Assembly (NCBI GenBank): GCA_003527165.1 | Contig: DPSI01000389.1 | Location: 1 to 5,778 of the forward strand | Source of the DNA: Pseudomonas sp. | Lineage (GTDB): Bacteria; Pseudomonadota; Gammaproteobacteria; Pseudomonadales; Pseudomonadaceae | Direction: 5' to 3' | Length of the DNA stretch: 5,778 nucleotides | Part shown: in pieces, positions 1-5,761 of the stretch | Layout of the letters: the number at the start of each line of letters is the position of its first letter | Position numbering within the stretch: the stretch's first letter is position 1 | Made by a program: the position numbers and the translations under genes | Notes under the pieces: model-generated | Seen by the model: only the letters and a program-made list of their open reading frames with translations | Database searches by the model: none | What the model was told of the DNA's origin: nothing

Positions 1-20
1 CCATTGGAGATGCCTTATGA
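1..20 (+). CDS. nirD: 3' end of a siroheme decarboxylase subunit gene, probably nirD (partial)
   Basis: Only the last few codons would be inside the window. In the frame starting at position 3 the sequence reads Ile-Gly-Asp-Ala-Leu and stops at TGA 18-20. This stop overlaps the nirL start in an ATGA junction (17-20), the usual form of translational coupling, and nirG and nirH are coupled in a similar way. In Pseudomonas nir clusters nirD directly precedes nirL, so the identity is inferred from gene order, not from the residues, which are too few to recognise. If upstream sequence does not extend this frame, the call is wrong. Confidence 0.4.
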
Positions 21-532
21 CCTCGTTCCTGAACGACTTCCAGGCCCTGCAGTTGCGCCGTCTGCTCGAAGCCGGACTCCCACTGGCCGCGCGCCCTTAT
101 CAGGTACTGGCCGAGCGCGTCGGTGCCAGCGAAGAGGCGGTGCTCGAACAGGTCCGCCGATGGAGCGAGAGCGGTCTGTTCCGCCGCGTGGGCCTGGTGC
201 TCAAGCATCGCGCCATGGGTTTTCGTGCCAACGCCATGCTGGTAATGAACGTCCCGGATGATCAGGTCGACGCGGTCGGGCGCAGCCTTGGCCAAGCCGC
301 CGGCATCAACCTCTGCTATCAGCGCCCACGGCGGATGCCAGACTGGCCCTACAACCTGTTCTGCATGGTTCATGGCCGCGAGCGCCAGCAGGTCTGCGCG
401 CTAATCGAGGCATTGCTGGCCGAACATGGGCTGAGCGACGTACCGCACCAATTGCTGTTCAGCACCCGCGCGTTCAAGCAATGCGGTGGCCGCTATGCAC
501 CACCCGTTGCGCTGGAGCAGGCCTATGGATGA
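17..532 (+). CDS. nirL: Siroheme decarboxylase subunit NirL (Lrp/AsnC-like fold)
   Basis: This 171-residue protein belongs to the AhbA/AhbB/NirDLGH family, which removes the C12 and C18 acetate carboxyls of siroheme to give didecarboxysiroheme for heme d1 synthesis in the cytoplasm. Residues about 10-55 look like the Lrp-type winged helix (LLEAGLPL...VLAERVG...LFRRVG). The second half carries the AhbB-like signature CYQRPR (100-105), WPYNLF (110-115) and MVHG (117-120), followed by a C-terminal Arg/Lys segment STRAFK. The length fits Pseudomonas NirL. The ATG at 17 is preceded by GGAG (6-9) with 7-nt spacing. The naming as NirL rather than NirD or NirH rests on its position as the first of three paralogs before nirJ. 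Although the fold is that of a transcription regulator, the family is enzymatic. It shares the WPYNLF block with NirH. Confidence 0.9.
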   Translation: MTSFLNDFQALQLRRLLEAGLPLAARPYQVLAERVGASEEAVLEQVRRWSESGLFRRVGLVLKHRAMGFRANAMLVMNVPDDQVDAVGRSLGQAAGINLCYQRPRRMPDWPYNLFCMVHGRERQQVCALIEALLAEHGLSDVPHQLLFSTRAFKQCGGRYAPPVALEQAYG

Positions 533-968
533 CCTCGATCGCCGCCTGATCAACCGCCTGCAACATGGCCTGCCGCTGGTGCGCCATCCGTGGCAAGCCC
601 TTGCCGAGGAATTAGGTGCCGACTCCCGAGCGCTGCGCGAACGGCTGCAGGCGCTGCTGGACGACGGCACTCTGACCCGCTTCGGCCCGATGTTCGACAT
701 CGAGCGCCTGGGCGGCGCCTTCACCCTGGCCGCGCTGGCGGTGCCGGAGGAACACTTCGACGCAGTGGCCGAGCAACTGATGGCGATGCCCGAGGTGGCC
801 CACAACTACCGCCGTGAGCACGCCTGGAACATGTGGTTCGTGCTCGGCTGCGCAACACCGGACGGCATCGCCCAGACCATTACCCAGATCGAGGCGCAGA
901 CTGGCCTGCCGGTGCTCAACCTGCCCAAGGAGGAGACCTACCATGTCGGCCTGCACTTCCCAGTCTGA
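525..968 (+). CDS. nirG: Siroheme decarboxylase subunit NirG (Lrp/AsnC-like fold)
   Basis: This 147-residue member of the NirDLGH siroheme decarboxylase family matches the usual NirG length. The N-terminal half is the winged-helix-like part ([26 protein letters not shown]). The second half is the ligand-binding domain with the AhbA/NirD-type signature [16 protein letters not shown] at 91-106, and the chain ends in YHVGLHFPV. The start is ATG 525, which overlaps the nirL stop in ATGGATGA (525-532) and implies coupled translation. An in-frame ATG at 486 also exists but would add 13 residues unlike the family. The NYRRE...NMWFV motif groups NirG with NirD, whereas NirL and NirH carry CYxRPR...WPYNLF. 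This fits an A-type/B-type pairing as in the AhbA-AhbB enzyme of heme-forming sulfate reducers. Confidence 0.9.
   Translation: MDDLDRRLINRLQHGLPLVRHPWQALAEELGADSRALRERLQALLDDGTLTRFGPMFDIERLGGAFTLAALAVPEEHFDAVAEQLMAMPEVAHNYRREHAWNMWFVLGCATPDGIAQTITQIEAQTGLPVLNLPKEETYHVGLHFPV
927..935 (+). promoter_or_regulatory. Shine-Dalgarno of nirH, inside nirG
   Basis: AAGGAGGAG lies 7 nt before ATG 943 and is close to a perfect anti-16S match. It decides the nirH start, because the same reading frame stays open upstream to ATG 814, deep inside nirG. The site encodes the Lys-Glu-Glu of NirG residues 135-137, so the codons here are shared by a protein and a ribosome binding site. Confidence 0.8.
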
Positions 969-1521
969 CACGGCCGGTCAGTCTGGGCCCGTTGGTCCGT
1001 CGGAGCATTCCGGCCTGCCTGACCCGAAAGAGCTGTCGACACGCCTGGTCGAACTCACCGAAGCGGGCCTGCCGCTGGTAGACGATCCTTGGGCCTGGCT
1101 GGCCGAACGGCTGGCGATCAGCGTCGAGGCCATCCTGGAACTGCTACAGCAGCTACAAGCCGAGGGCGCGATCCGGCGCATCGCCGCGGTGCCCAACCAC
1201 TACCGCCTCGGCTATCGGCACAACGGCATGACCGTCTGGGACGTGGACGATGCCGAAATGGCCCGCCTCGGCCCGCTGATCGGCTCGCAGCCCTTCGTCA
1301 GCCACTGCTACCGCCGGCCGCGCCAGCAGGACTGGCCCTACAACCTGTTCGCCATGGTCCACGGCCGCAGCGCCGAAGAAATCGACGCCTACCGCGCCCA
1401 AATCCGCCAGCTGCTCGGCAGCGCCTGCCGCGCAGAAGACATGCTGGTCAGCAGCCGCATTCTCAAGAAGACGGGGTTGCGTGTGGGTGCGGTCAGACCA
1501 GGGAAAGCCAAGGACGGCTGA
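943..1521 (+). CDS. nirH: Siroheme decarboxylase subunit NirH (Lrp/AsnC-like fold)
   Basis: This 192-residue protein is the third NirDLGH-family subunit and acts in siroheme decarboxylation on the way to heme d1. The winged-helix-like part starts near residue 30 (ELSTRLVELTEAGLPLV, PWAWLAERLAI). The B-type signature HCYRRPRQQDWPYNLF at 121-136 is followed by MVHGR (138-142) and a basic C-terminal stretch SSRILKKTGLRVG. It is closely similar in these blocks to NirL. The first 25-30 residues are low in hydrophobics, rich in Ser, Gly, Thr and Pro, and precede the conserved fold, so this NirH is about 20 residues longer than typical. Start ATG 943 is supported by a strong Shine-Dalgarno and gives a 26-nt overlap with nirG. 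No better ATG lies between it and the conserved fold. Confidence 0.88.
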   Translation: MSACTSQSDTAGQSGPVGPSEHSGLPDPKELSTRLVELTEAGLPLVDDPWAWLAERLAISVEAILELLQQLQAEGAIRRIAAVPNHYRLGYRHNGMTVWDVDDAEMARLGPLIGSQPFVSHCYRRPRQQDWPYNLFAMVHGRSAEEIDAYRAQIRQLLGSACRAEDMLVSSRILKKTGLRVGAVRPGKAKDG

Positions 1522-1544
1522 TCTGATGTGATCCATAACCAGTT

Positions 1545-1565
1545 GGCGAATAAATTCGCCCCTAC
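1545..1565 (-). repeat. REP palindrome copy A (GGCGAAT subfamily)
   Basis: GGCGAAT and ATTCGCC (1545-1560) form a perfect 7-bp stem around AA, followed after one base by CTAC (1562-1565). Read on the minus strand this is a GTAG head plus palindrome, the layout of Pseudomonas REP elements mobilised by REP-associated tyrosine transposases. Homology with copy C extends to 1543-1578. Confidence 0.8.
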
Positions 1566-1608
1566 GAAGGCGCCTGAGCCAGCTCCACACCGCCTGGTTC
1601 TGCTCTCT

Positions 1609-1630
1609 GTAGGGGCGAACTTGTTCGCCC
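1609..1630 (+). repeat. REP palindrome copy B (inverted relative to A and C)
   Basis: A GTAG head at 1609-1612 is followed by GGGCGAAC-TT-GTTCGCCC at 1613-1630, a perfect 8-bp stem with a 2-nt loop. It is in the opposite orientation to A and C. With C it makes a head-outward inverted pair spanning 1609-1700, the arrangement of a REPIN/BIME. With A it makes a head-inward pair. Confidence 0.8.
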
Positions 1631-1677
1631 ATGCGTTACCCGCTCGGCCTCGCATTGATCCGCTGGCGTTGTACTTC

Positions 1678-1713
1678 TGGGTAAATAAATTCGCCCCTAC
1701 GAAGACGCCTGAG
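1678..1713 (-). repeat. REP palindrome copy C with extended direct repeat of A
   Basis: These 36 bases repeat 1543-1578 at a distance of exactly 135 bases with four mismatches (1679, 1682, 1683, 1705). The right arm ATTCGCCC (1689-1696) and CTAC (1697-1700) are intact. The left arm GGGTAAAT (1679-1686) has lost two pairs, so the stem is decayed. The shared sequence after CTAC (GAAGRCGCCTGAG) shows that more than the core palindrome was duplicated. Confidence 0.75.
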
Positions 1714-1799
1714 GCCGGTCCTTTCCTGGTTCACGCGGAATCAGATCAGAGAGGCTCGCCACTCGGCTGCCAAATGTCCTTATCCAGACCCTGGCTTTA

Positions 1800-1813
1800 T
1801 TGTTTCCGATCAA
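1800..1813 (+). promoter_or_regulatory. FNR/ANR/DNR-type operator upstream of nirJ
   Basis: TTGTT-TCCG-ATCAA matches the FNR-family consensus TTGAT-N4-ATCAA at 9 of 10 fixed positions. It ends 76 bases before the nirJ ATG. Denitrification promoters of Pseudomonas are known to use such boxes for ANR (oxygen) or DNR (nitric oxide) control. With the box centred at -41.5, transcription would begin near 1848 with a -10 around 1836-1841 (GATGCT, weak), leaving a leader of about 40 bases. A short CGATC-AAG-GATCG hairpin (1807-1819) overlaps the right half-site and is an alternative reason for the symmetry. Confidence 0.65.
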
Positions 1814-1874
1814 GGATCGAACCAGGCCGCTCAGAGATGCTGCATTCAACGAGCCACGCAACCAAGCGTGATGC

Positions 1875-1881
1875 GGGAGGA
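1875..1881 (+). promoter_or_regulatory. Shine-Dalgarno of nirJ
   Basis: GGGAGGA lies 8 nt before ATG 1890. It is a strong free-standing site, in contrast to the coupled starts of nirG and nirN, and agrees with nirJ being the first gene of its own mRNA. Confidence 0.75.
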
Positions 1882-1889
1882 AGACGCCC

Positions 1890-3071
1890 ATGTTGAGAAT
1901 CAGCCATTACCTGCGCGCCCTCGCCCGGCCAGCCATGCCAGTACTGGGCGCGCGGAGCACGGGCGCGAGCCGGCCGCCAGTGGTGATCTGGAACCTGTTG
2001 CGCCGCTGCAACCTGACCTGCAAGCATTGCTACGCGACCTCGGCGGACAGCGTCTTCCGCGACGAACTGAATACCGGCGAAGCACTCAAGGTCATCGATG
2101 ACCTGCACGAAGCCGGCGTTCGCGTGCTGATTCTTTCCGGCGGCGAGCCGCTGCTGCGCGACGACATCTTCGAGTTATCCGAATACGCACGTCTGCGCGG
2201 CTTCTTCGTCGCGCTGTCGACCAACGGCACGCTGATCGACGAGGGCAACATCGAGCGCATCGCCGCTGCGCAATACGACTACGTGGGCATCAGCATCGAC
2301 GGGCTGGAAGCGGTGCATGACGACTGGCGTCAGCTCAAGGGCAGCTTCGCGGCATCGATGCATGCCATCGACCTGTGCCGCCAACACGGCATCCGCATCG
2401 GCCTGCGCACCACCCTGACCCAGAACAACTACCCGCAACTGCCGGCCCTGCTGACGCTGATGCGCGAACACGACGTGCAGAAGTTCTACCTCTCGCACCT
2501 CAACTACAGCGGTCGCGGCAAGCGCAGCCGCAAGGCCGACACCCATCACCAGATGACCCGCGACGCCATGCACCAGCTGTTCGAACAGGCCTGGGATGAT
2601 ATTCAACACGGCCGCGAGACCGACTTCGTCAGCGGCAACAACGATGCCGACGCCATCCTGCTGCTGCAATGGGTCGAAGCCAAACTGCCGCACCACCGTG
2701 GCCGGCTCGAGTGCCTGCTGCGTGCCTGGGGCGGCAACGCGTCGGGCAGCGGCATCGCCAATATCGACAACATCGGCGACGTGCACCCGGACACCTATTG
2801 GTGGCAGCACACGGTCGGCAATGTACGCCGACAGTCGTTTCGCGAGCTGTGGCTGGAACGCCCCGAGCCACTGCTGAGTGCACTGCGCCAACACCCCCGT
2901 GCGGTCGGCGGTCGCTGCGCCGAATGCCGCTGGCTGCCGATCTGCAACGGCAACACCCGCACCCGCGCCTGGGCCGAAGGCAACCTGTGGGGCGAAGACC
3001 CCGGCTGCTACCTCAGCGACCAGGAGATCGGTATGCCGCCATCGCCGTGCATTCCCAGCGTCGCCATCTGA
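1890..3071 (+). CDS. nirJ: Heme d1 biosynthesis radical SAM protein NirJ
   Basis: NirJ is a 393-residue cytoplasmic radical SAM enzyme of heme d1 synthesis. It acts on the C3 and C8 propionate side chains of 12,18-didecarboxysiroheme on the route to the oxo groups of heme d1. The cluster motif CNLTCKHC (Cys40, Cys44, Cys47) is followed by SGGEPLL at 83-89, the SAM-contacting GGEP motif. STNGT (110-114) and GISIDGLE (133-140) are typical of the SPASM/MoaA-like branch. The C-terminal region has further cysteines at 275, 343, 346, 352 and 373 in ECLLRAW, CAECRWLPIC and GCYLS, as expected for an auxiliary Fe-S cluster. Length is normal for NirJ. Codon use and GC look like the neighbours. The gene is 368 bp from nirH and 64 bp from nirE, and it probably heads a nirJEN transcript. 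Confidence 0.95.
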   Translation: MLRISHYLRALARPAMPVLGARSTGASRPPVVIWNLLRRCNLTCKHCYATSADSVFRDELNTGEALKVIDDLHEAGVRVLILSGGEPLLRDDIFELSEYARLRGFFVALSTNGTLIDEGNIERIAAAQYDYVGISIDGLEAVHDDWRQLKGSFAASMHAIDLCRQHGIRIGLRTTLTQNNYPQLPALLTLMREHDVQKFYLSHLNYSGRGKRSRKADTHHQMTRDAMHQLFEQAWDDIQHGRETDFVSGNNDADAILLLQWVEAKLPHHRGRLECLLRAWGGNASGSGIANIDNIGDVHPDTYWWQHTVGNVRRQSFRELWLERPEPLLSALRQHPRAVGGRCAECRWLPICNGNTRTRAWAEGNLWGEDPGCYLSDQEIGMPPSPCIPSVAI

Positions 3072-3078
3072 CATGAGA

Positions 3079-3094
3079 GCGGCTCCGAGGCCGC
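3079..3094 (+). other. Small hairpin between nirJ and nirE
   Basis: GCGGC (3079-3083) and GCCGC (3090-3094) can pair around TCCGAG, just after the nirJ stop. There is no T-run after it, so it is not a normal intrinsic terminator. It could be a weak mRNA-processing or stability element, or chance in GC-rich DNA. Confidence 0.3.
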
Positions 3095-3135
3095 CCCAGA
3101 CCTACCGCCAGCCTGATGAAAACCCAGGAGATCGC

Positions 3136-3981
3136 ATGGATCAGCCAAATACCCTCCCCGCTTCGCTCGGCGCCACGCTGGCCGCTGGCGAAGTCGCCTT
3201 GGTCGGCGCCGGCCCCGGCGACCCCGGGCTGCTCACTCTGCGCGCCTGGAACCTGCTGCAGCAAGCCGACGCAGTGGTCTATGACCGGCTGGTGAGCGAC
3301 AGCTTGATGCGACTGCTGCCCGCCACCTGCGCACGCCACTATGTCGGCAAGACCAGCGGCTACCACAGCCTGCCGCAGCCGCAGATCAATCGGTTGCTGG
3401 TCGATCTGGCGAAGCAGAACCTTCGCGTGGTGCGCCTCAAGGGCGGCGATCCGTTCATCTTCGGCCGGGGCGCCGAAGAGCTCCAATATTTGCTCGCGCA
3501 CGGCATCAACGGCCAGGTGGTCCCCGGTGTCACTGCCGCCGCCGGTTGCAGCGCCTACGCCGGCATCCCGCTGACCCACCGCGACCTGGCGCATTCGTGC
3601 CAGTTCATCACTGGCCATCTGCAGGAAGACGGCGCGCTGCAACTGCCTTGGAGCGCGCTCGTCGAAGGCAAACAGACGCTGGTGTTCTACATGGGCCTGG
3701 CCAGCCTGGGTGAGATCTCACGCAACCTGGTCGCCGCGGGCCTACCGATCGACACCCCGGCGGCACTGATCAGCAGTGGCACCCGACCGGACCAGCGCGT
3801 GGTGCGCTGCACCCTCCGGCAGCTGTCAGCGATCGCCCAGGAACGACAGCTAGTGCCCCCGACGCTGATAGTCATCGGCCAGGTCGTTGGCCTGTTTGCC
3901 GAGCGCAGCATGGAGCACCCAGCCCGCATGCTGACGATATGCCCCGCAGAGCCCGCCGTCGCGGAGGCCCTATGCGAGTAG
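3136..3981 (+). CDS. nirE: Uroporphyrinogen-III C-methyltransferase NirE
   Basis: This 281-residue SAM-dependent enzyme methylates uroporphyrinogen III at C2 and C7 to precorrin-2, the first committed step feeding siroheme and then heme d1. The family motifs are all present: VGAGPGDPGLLT (23-34), the SAM-binding loop VVRLKGGDPFIFGRG (98-112), VPGVTAA (129-135), IPLTHRD (144-150) and FYMGL (184-188). It is a stand-alone methyltransferase without the CysG dehydrogenase/chelatase domain. The length fits Pseudomonas NirE (about 280) and the enzyme is cytoplasmic. ATG 3136 is chosen because AGGAG (3126-3130) precedes it by 5 nt and because the open frame upstream reads through nirJ. The stop overlaps the nirN start by 10 nt. 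A cobA-type methyltransferase is the sequence alternative, but the position between nirJ and nirN settles the name. Confidence 0.95.
   Translation: MDQPNTLPASLGATLAAGEVALVGAGPGDPGLLTLRAWNLLQQADAVVYDRLVSDSLMRLLPATCARHYVGKTSGYHSLPQPQINRLLVDLAKQNLRVVRLKGGDPFIFGRGAEELQYLLAHGINGQVVPGVTAAAGCSAYAGIPLTHRDLAHSCQFITGHLQEDGALQLPWSALVEGKQTLVFYMGLASLGEISRNLVAAGLPIDTPAALISSGTRPDQRVVRCTLRQLSAIAQERQLVPPTLIVIGQVVGLFAERSMEHPARMLTICPAEPAVAEALCE
3963..3967 (+). promoter_or_regulatory. Shine-Dalgarno of nirN, inside nirE
   Basis: GGAGG lies only 4 nt before ATG 3972, a rather short spacing. It supports 3972 over the upstream in-frame ATG 3939, which would place the 11 residues MPRRARRRGGP before the signal peptide and further inside nirE. 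Confidence 0.55.
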
Positions 3982-5465
3982 TCCCGTTTGTTCTGCTGGC
4001 GCTGTGCGGCGCAGTCGAGGCCGCGCCGGACGTGATCACTCTGGAGCAAGCCGGCACGCTGTACGAACAACACTGCCAGAGCTGCCACGGCATCAATCGC
4101 CTCGGCGGCGCCGGTCCCGCGGTGCTGCCGGAGAGCCTCAGTCGCCTCAAGCCGGATGAGGCATGCGAGGTGATCCACAACGGTCGCCCGGCCAGCCAAA
4201 TGGCAGCCTTTGGCGATCGCCTGAGCACCGCGCAGATCGACGGGCTGGTCAGCTACCTCTACCAGCCCGCCGCAACGCCACCGACCTGGAGCGACGCCGA
4301 GATTCGCGGCAGTCATCGCCTCCTGGCCGATGTCGATGCGTTGCCGAGCACGCCGCAGCACGGCGCCGATCCGCTCAACCTGTTCGTGGTGGTCGAGGCC
4401 GGAAATCAGCATGTGCGCGTGCTGGACGGCGATCGCTTCGAGGAACTGGCCAACTTCCCCTCGCACTTCGCCCTGCATGGCGGGCCGAAATTTTCGCCGG
4501 ACGGCCGCTTCGTCTACTTCGCCTCGCGCGACGGCTGGATCAGCGTGTACGACCTGCACAACCTGACCATGATCGCCGAGGTTCGCGCTGGCCTGAACAC
4601 CCGCAACCTGGCCGTCAGCAACGACGGCCGCTGGGTGCTGGTGGGCAATTACCTGCCGGGCAATCTGGTGGTACTGGATGCCCGCGATCTGTCGCTGGTC
4701 AAGCACATTCCGGCAGCCGCCGCGGACGGCACGCCGTCGCGGGTCAGCGCGGTCTACGCCGCCCCGCCGCGTGACAGCTTCGTAGTGGCGCTGAAGGACG
4801 TGAAGGAGGCCTGGGAGCTTTCCTACGCTGGCGAGCCGGATTTCCACCCGCAACGCATCGAGGCCGTCGACTTCCTCGACGACTTTTCCTTCACCCCGGA
4901 TTACCGCTACCTGCTGGCCACGTCGCGCAAGGCCCTCGGCGGTCAGGTGATCGACCTGGATAGCGGCGACGCGGTGACCGACATTCCGCTGCCCGGCATG
5001 CCGCACCTGGGTTCGGGCATCTATTGGAAGCGCAACGGCCAGGGGGTATTCGCCACGCCGAACGTGAGCAAGGGGCTGATCTCGGTGCTGGATCTGCAGA
5101 GCTGGAAACTGATCAAGGAGATCCCCACCGAAGGGCCGGGCTTCTTCATGCGCAGCCACCTGAACTCGCGCTACGCCTGGACCGACGTGTTTTTCGGCCC
5201 GAACAACGATGCCGTGCACCTGATCGACAAGCAGACCCTGGAGGTTGCCCATACGCTGCGGCCTATGCCGGGCAAGAACGCCGCGCATGTCGAATTCACC
5301 AACGATGGCCGCTACGCCCTGCTGAGCGTCTGGGACACGGATGGCGCGCTGATCGTCTATGACGCCAGCACGCTGAAGGAGATCAAGCGCATCCCGATGA
5401 ACAAGCCGTCCGGCAAATACAACGTCGGCAACAAAATTGAATTCGCCGAGGGCACCTCGCACTAG
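3972..5465 (+). CDS. nirN: Periplasmic dihydro-heme d1 dehydrogenase NirN (c-type cytochrome with d1 propeller)
   Basis: NirN is a 497-residue relative of cytochrome cd1 nitrite reductase. It oxidises the last propionate of dihydro-heme d1 to the acrylate in the periplasm before the cofactor passes to NirS. A signal peptide is seen at 1-17 or 1-18 (MRVVPFVLLALCGAVEA, then APD), so the short start at 3972 is preferred over 3939. The c-type heme site CQSCH is at 35-39, with Met77 (SQMAAF) a possible distal ligand (inferred). Residues from about 130 to the end are d1-type beta-propeller, with repeats such as FSPDGRFVYFASRDGWISVYD (part of 174-194), VSNDGRWVLVGN (215-226) and FTNDGRYALLSVWD (442-455). 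His169 in ALHGG is a candidate d1 ligand (inferred). Length agrees with NirN (about 490) and is shorter than NirS. The gene starts within nirE (10-nt overlap). Confidence 0.92.
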   Translation: MRVVPFVLLALCGAVEAAPDVITLEQAGTLYEQHCQSCHGINRLGGAGPAVLPESLSRLKPDEACEVIHNGRPASQMAAFGDRLSTAQIDGLVSYLYQPAATPPTWSDAEIRGSHRLLADVDALPSTPQHGADPLNLFVVVEAGNQHVRVLDGDRFEELANFPSHFALHGGPKFSPDGRFVYFASRDGWISVYDLHNLTMIAEVRAGLNTRNLAVSNDGRWVLVGNYLPGNLVVLDARDLSLVKHIPAAAADGTPSRVSAVYAAPPRDSFVVALKDVKEAWELSYAGEPDFHPQRIEAVDFLDDFSFTPDYRYLLATSRKALGGQVIDLDSGDAVTDIPLPGMPHLGSGIYWKRNGQGVFATPNVSKGLISVLDLQSWKLIKEIPTEGPGFFMRSHLNSRYAWTDVFFGPNNDAVHLIDKQTLEVAHTLRPMPGKNAAHVEFTNDGRYALLSVWDTDGALIVYDASTLKEIKRIPMNKPSGKYNVGNKIEFAEGTSH

Positions 5466-5472
5466 CCGGACT

Positions 5473-5501
5473 CCACGTCGCGGTTCGAAACCCCGACGTG
5501 G
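5473..5501 (+). terminator. Terminator-like hairpin after nirN
   Basis: CCACGTCG (5473-5480) pairs perfectly with CGACGTGG (5494-5501). After a single C/C mismatch an inner GGTT-CGA-AACC stem (5482-5492) continues the hairpin, giving 12 pairs with a triloop. It begins 7 bases after the nirN stop. There is no T-run after it, so it may act as a 3' end stabiliser or a factor-assisted terminator. Confidence 0.55.
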
Positions 5502-5515
5502 CTGCTACCTCTGAT

Positions 5516-5537
5516 GGCCGAATAAATTCGGCCCTAC
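5516..5537 (-). repeat. REP palindrome copy D (GGCCGAAT subfamily)
   Basis: GGCCGAAT-AA-ATTCGGCC (5516-5533) is a perfect 8-bp stem with a 2-nt loop, followed at once by CTAC (5534-5537), the GTAG head on the minus strand. The 20 bases 5513-5532 recur identically at 5759-5778. Confidence 0.8.
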
Positions 5538-5551
5538 AACGAGCCTGGCCC

Positions 5552-5573
5552 GTCGGGACGAATTGGTTCGGCC
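5552..5573 (+). repeat. REP palindrome copy E, degenerate and inverted relative to D
   Basis: GTCG (5552-5555) plus 5556-5573 matches the reverse complement of copy D at 18 of 22 positions. The head has changed from GTAG to GTCG and one arm has a mismatch. D and E are 14 bases apart with heads facing inward. Confidence 0.6.
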
Positions 5574-5635
5574 GCTTTTGCCAAGCAATCCGGCGGCGCT
5601 GCCCGCCACCTTCATCCCGCTGCCCTCGCAGAAGC

Positions 5636-5652
5636 GTAGGGGTAAACCCGCC
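5636..5652 (+). repeat. REP palindrome copy F, different subfamily
   Basis: GTAG (5636-5639) is followed by GGGT-AA-ACCC (5640-5649) and GCC. This resembles the GGGTAAACCCGC type of REP known in other pseudomonads rather than the TTCGCC type, with some bases apparently lost from the left arm. Confidence 0.45.
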
Positions 5653-5678
5653 AGTGATGCGGAATGCTAGCTCTACTT

Positions 5679-5699
5679 GCCCGGTTTCACCCGCCCTAC
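5679..5699 (-). repeat. REP palindrome copy G, partner of F
   Basis: GGT-TTC-ACC lies inside 5679-5695, with CTAC at 5696-5699. On the minus strand it reads GTAG-GGCGGGTGAAACC. The outer pairs of the stem are partly broken. With F it makes a head-outward pair of 64 bases (5636-5699), the size of a short REPIN. Confidence 0.4.
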
Positions 5700-5761
5700 T
5701 GCTGCACTCGACAGGATGCACATTCGAATGCCCGAACATCCCGGACCCCTCAACGCTGGAT

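Larger units (their letters stand above)
1522..1889. other. Non-coding gap between nirH and nirJ with REP repeats and a nirJ promoter region
   Basis: No convincing gene lies in these 368 bases. The left half (1543-1713) is made of three REP palindromes in the arrangement direct, inverted, direct. The right half (1714-1889) carries an FNR-type box and the nirJ ribosome binding site. An open frame at 1528-1896 exists, but its peptide repeats NKFAPTK because it is translated from the REP copies, and it runs over the nirJ start. The upstream nir genes overlap each other, so a gap this long marks a break in the operon. Confidence 0.8.

Noticed and set aside
1506..1519. AGCC...GGCT hairpin at the nirH stop as a terminator
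   Set aside because: Only four base pairs and no T-run; chance is sufficient.
17..1521. Lrp/AsnC-type transcription regulators
   Set aside because: The fold is similar, but the paired signatures (HNYRRE...NMWFV and CYxRPR...WPYNLF) and the position before nirJ identify the siroheme decarboxylase family.
1543..1713. CRISPR array
   Set aside because: Only three copies, one inverted, with unequal spacing and self-complementary cores; this is REP architecture.
2175..3074. A 299-codon minus-strand open frame opposite nirJ
   Set aside because: It covers the conserved radical SAM gene in antisense, and its Ala/Val/Gln-rich translation is typical of high-GC shadow frames.
3687..5462. A 591-codon open frame on the minus strand opposite nirE and nirN
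   Set aside because: It is the antisense shadow of two clearly recognised + strand genes in GC-rich DNA, has no recognisable domain, and its ends do not respect any gene boundary.
3972..5465. Cytochrome cd1 nitrite reductase NirS
   Set aside because: The protein is about 497 residues, shorter than NirS, and follows nirE as nirN does in Pseudomonas.
5383..5739. A minus-strand open frame of 118 codons downstream of nirN
   Set aside because: It runs through REP palindromes and into the 3' end of nirN, with no family motif and no convincing ribosome binding site.
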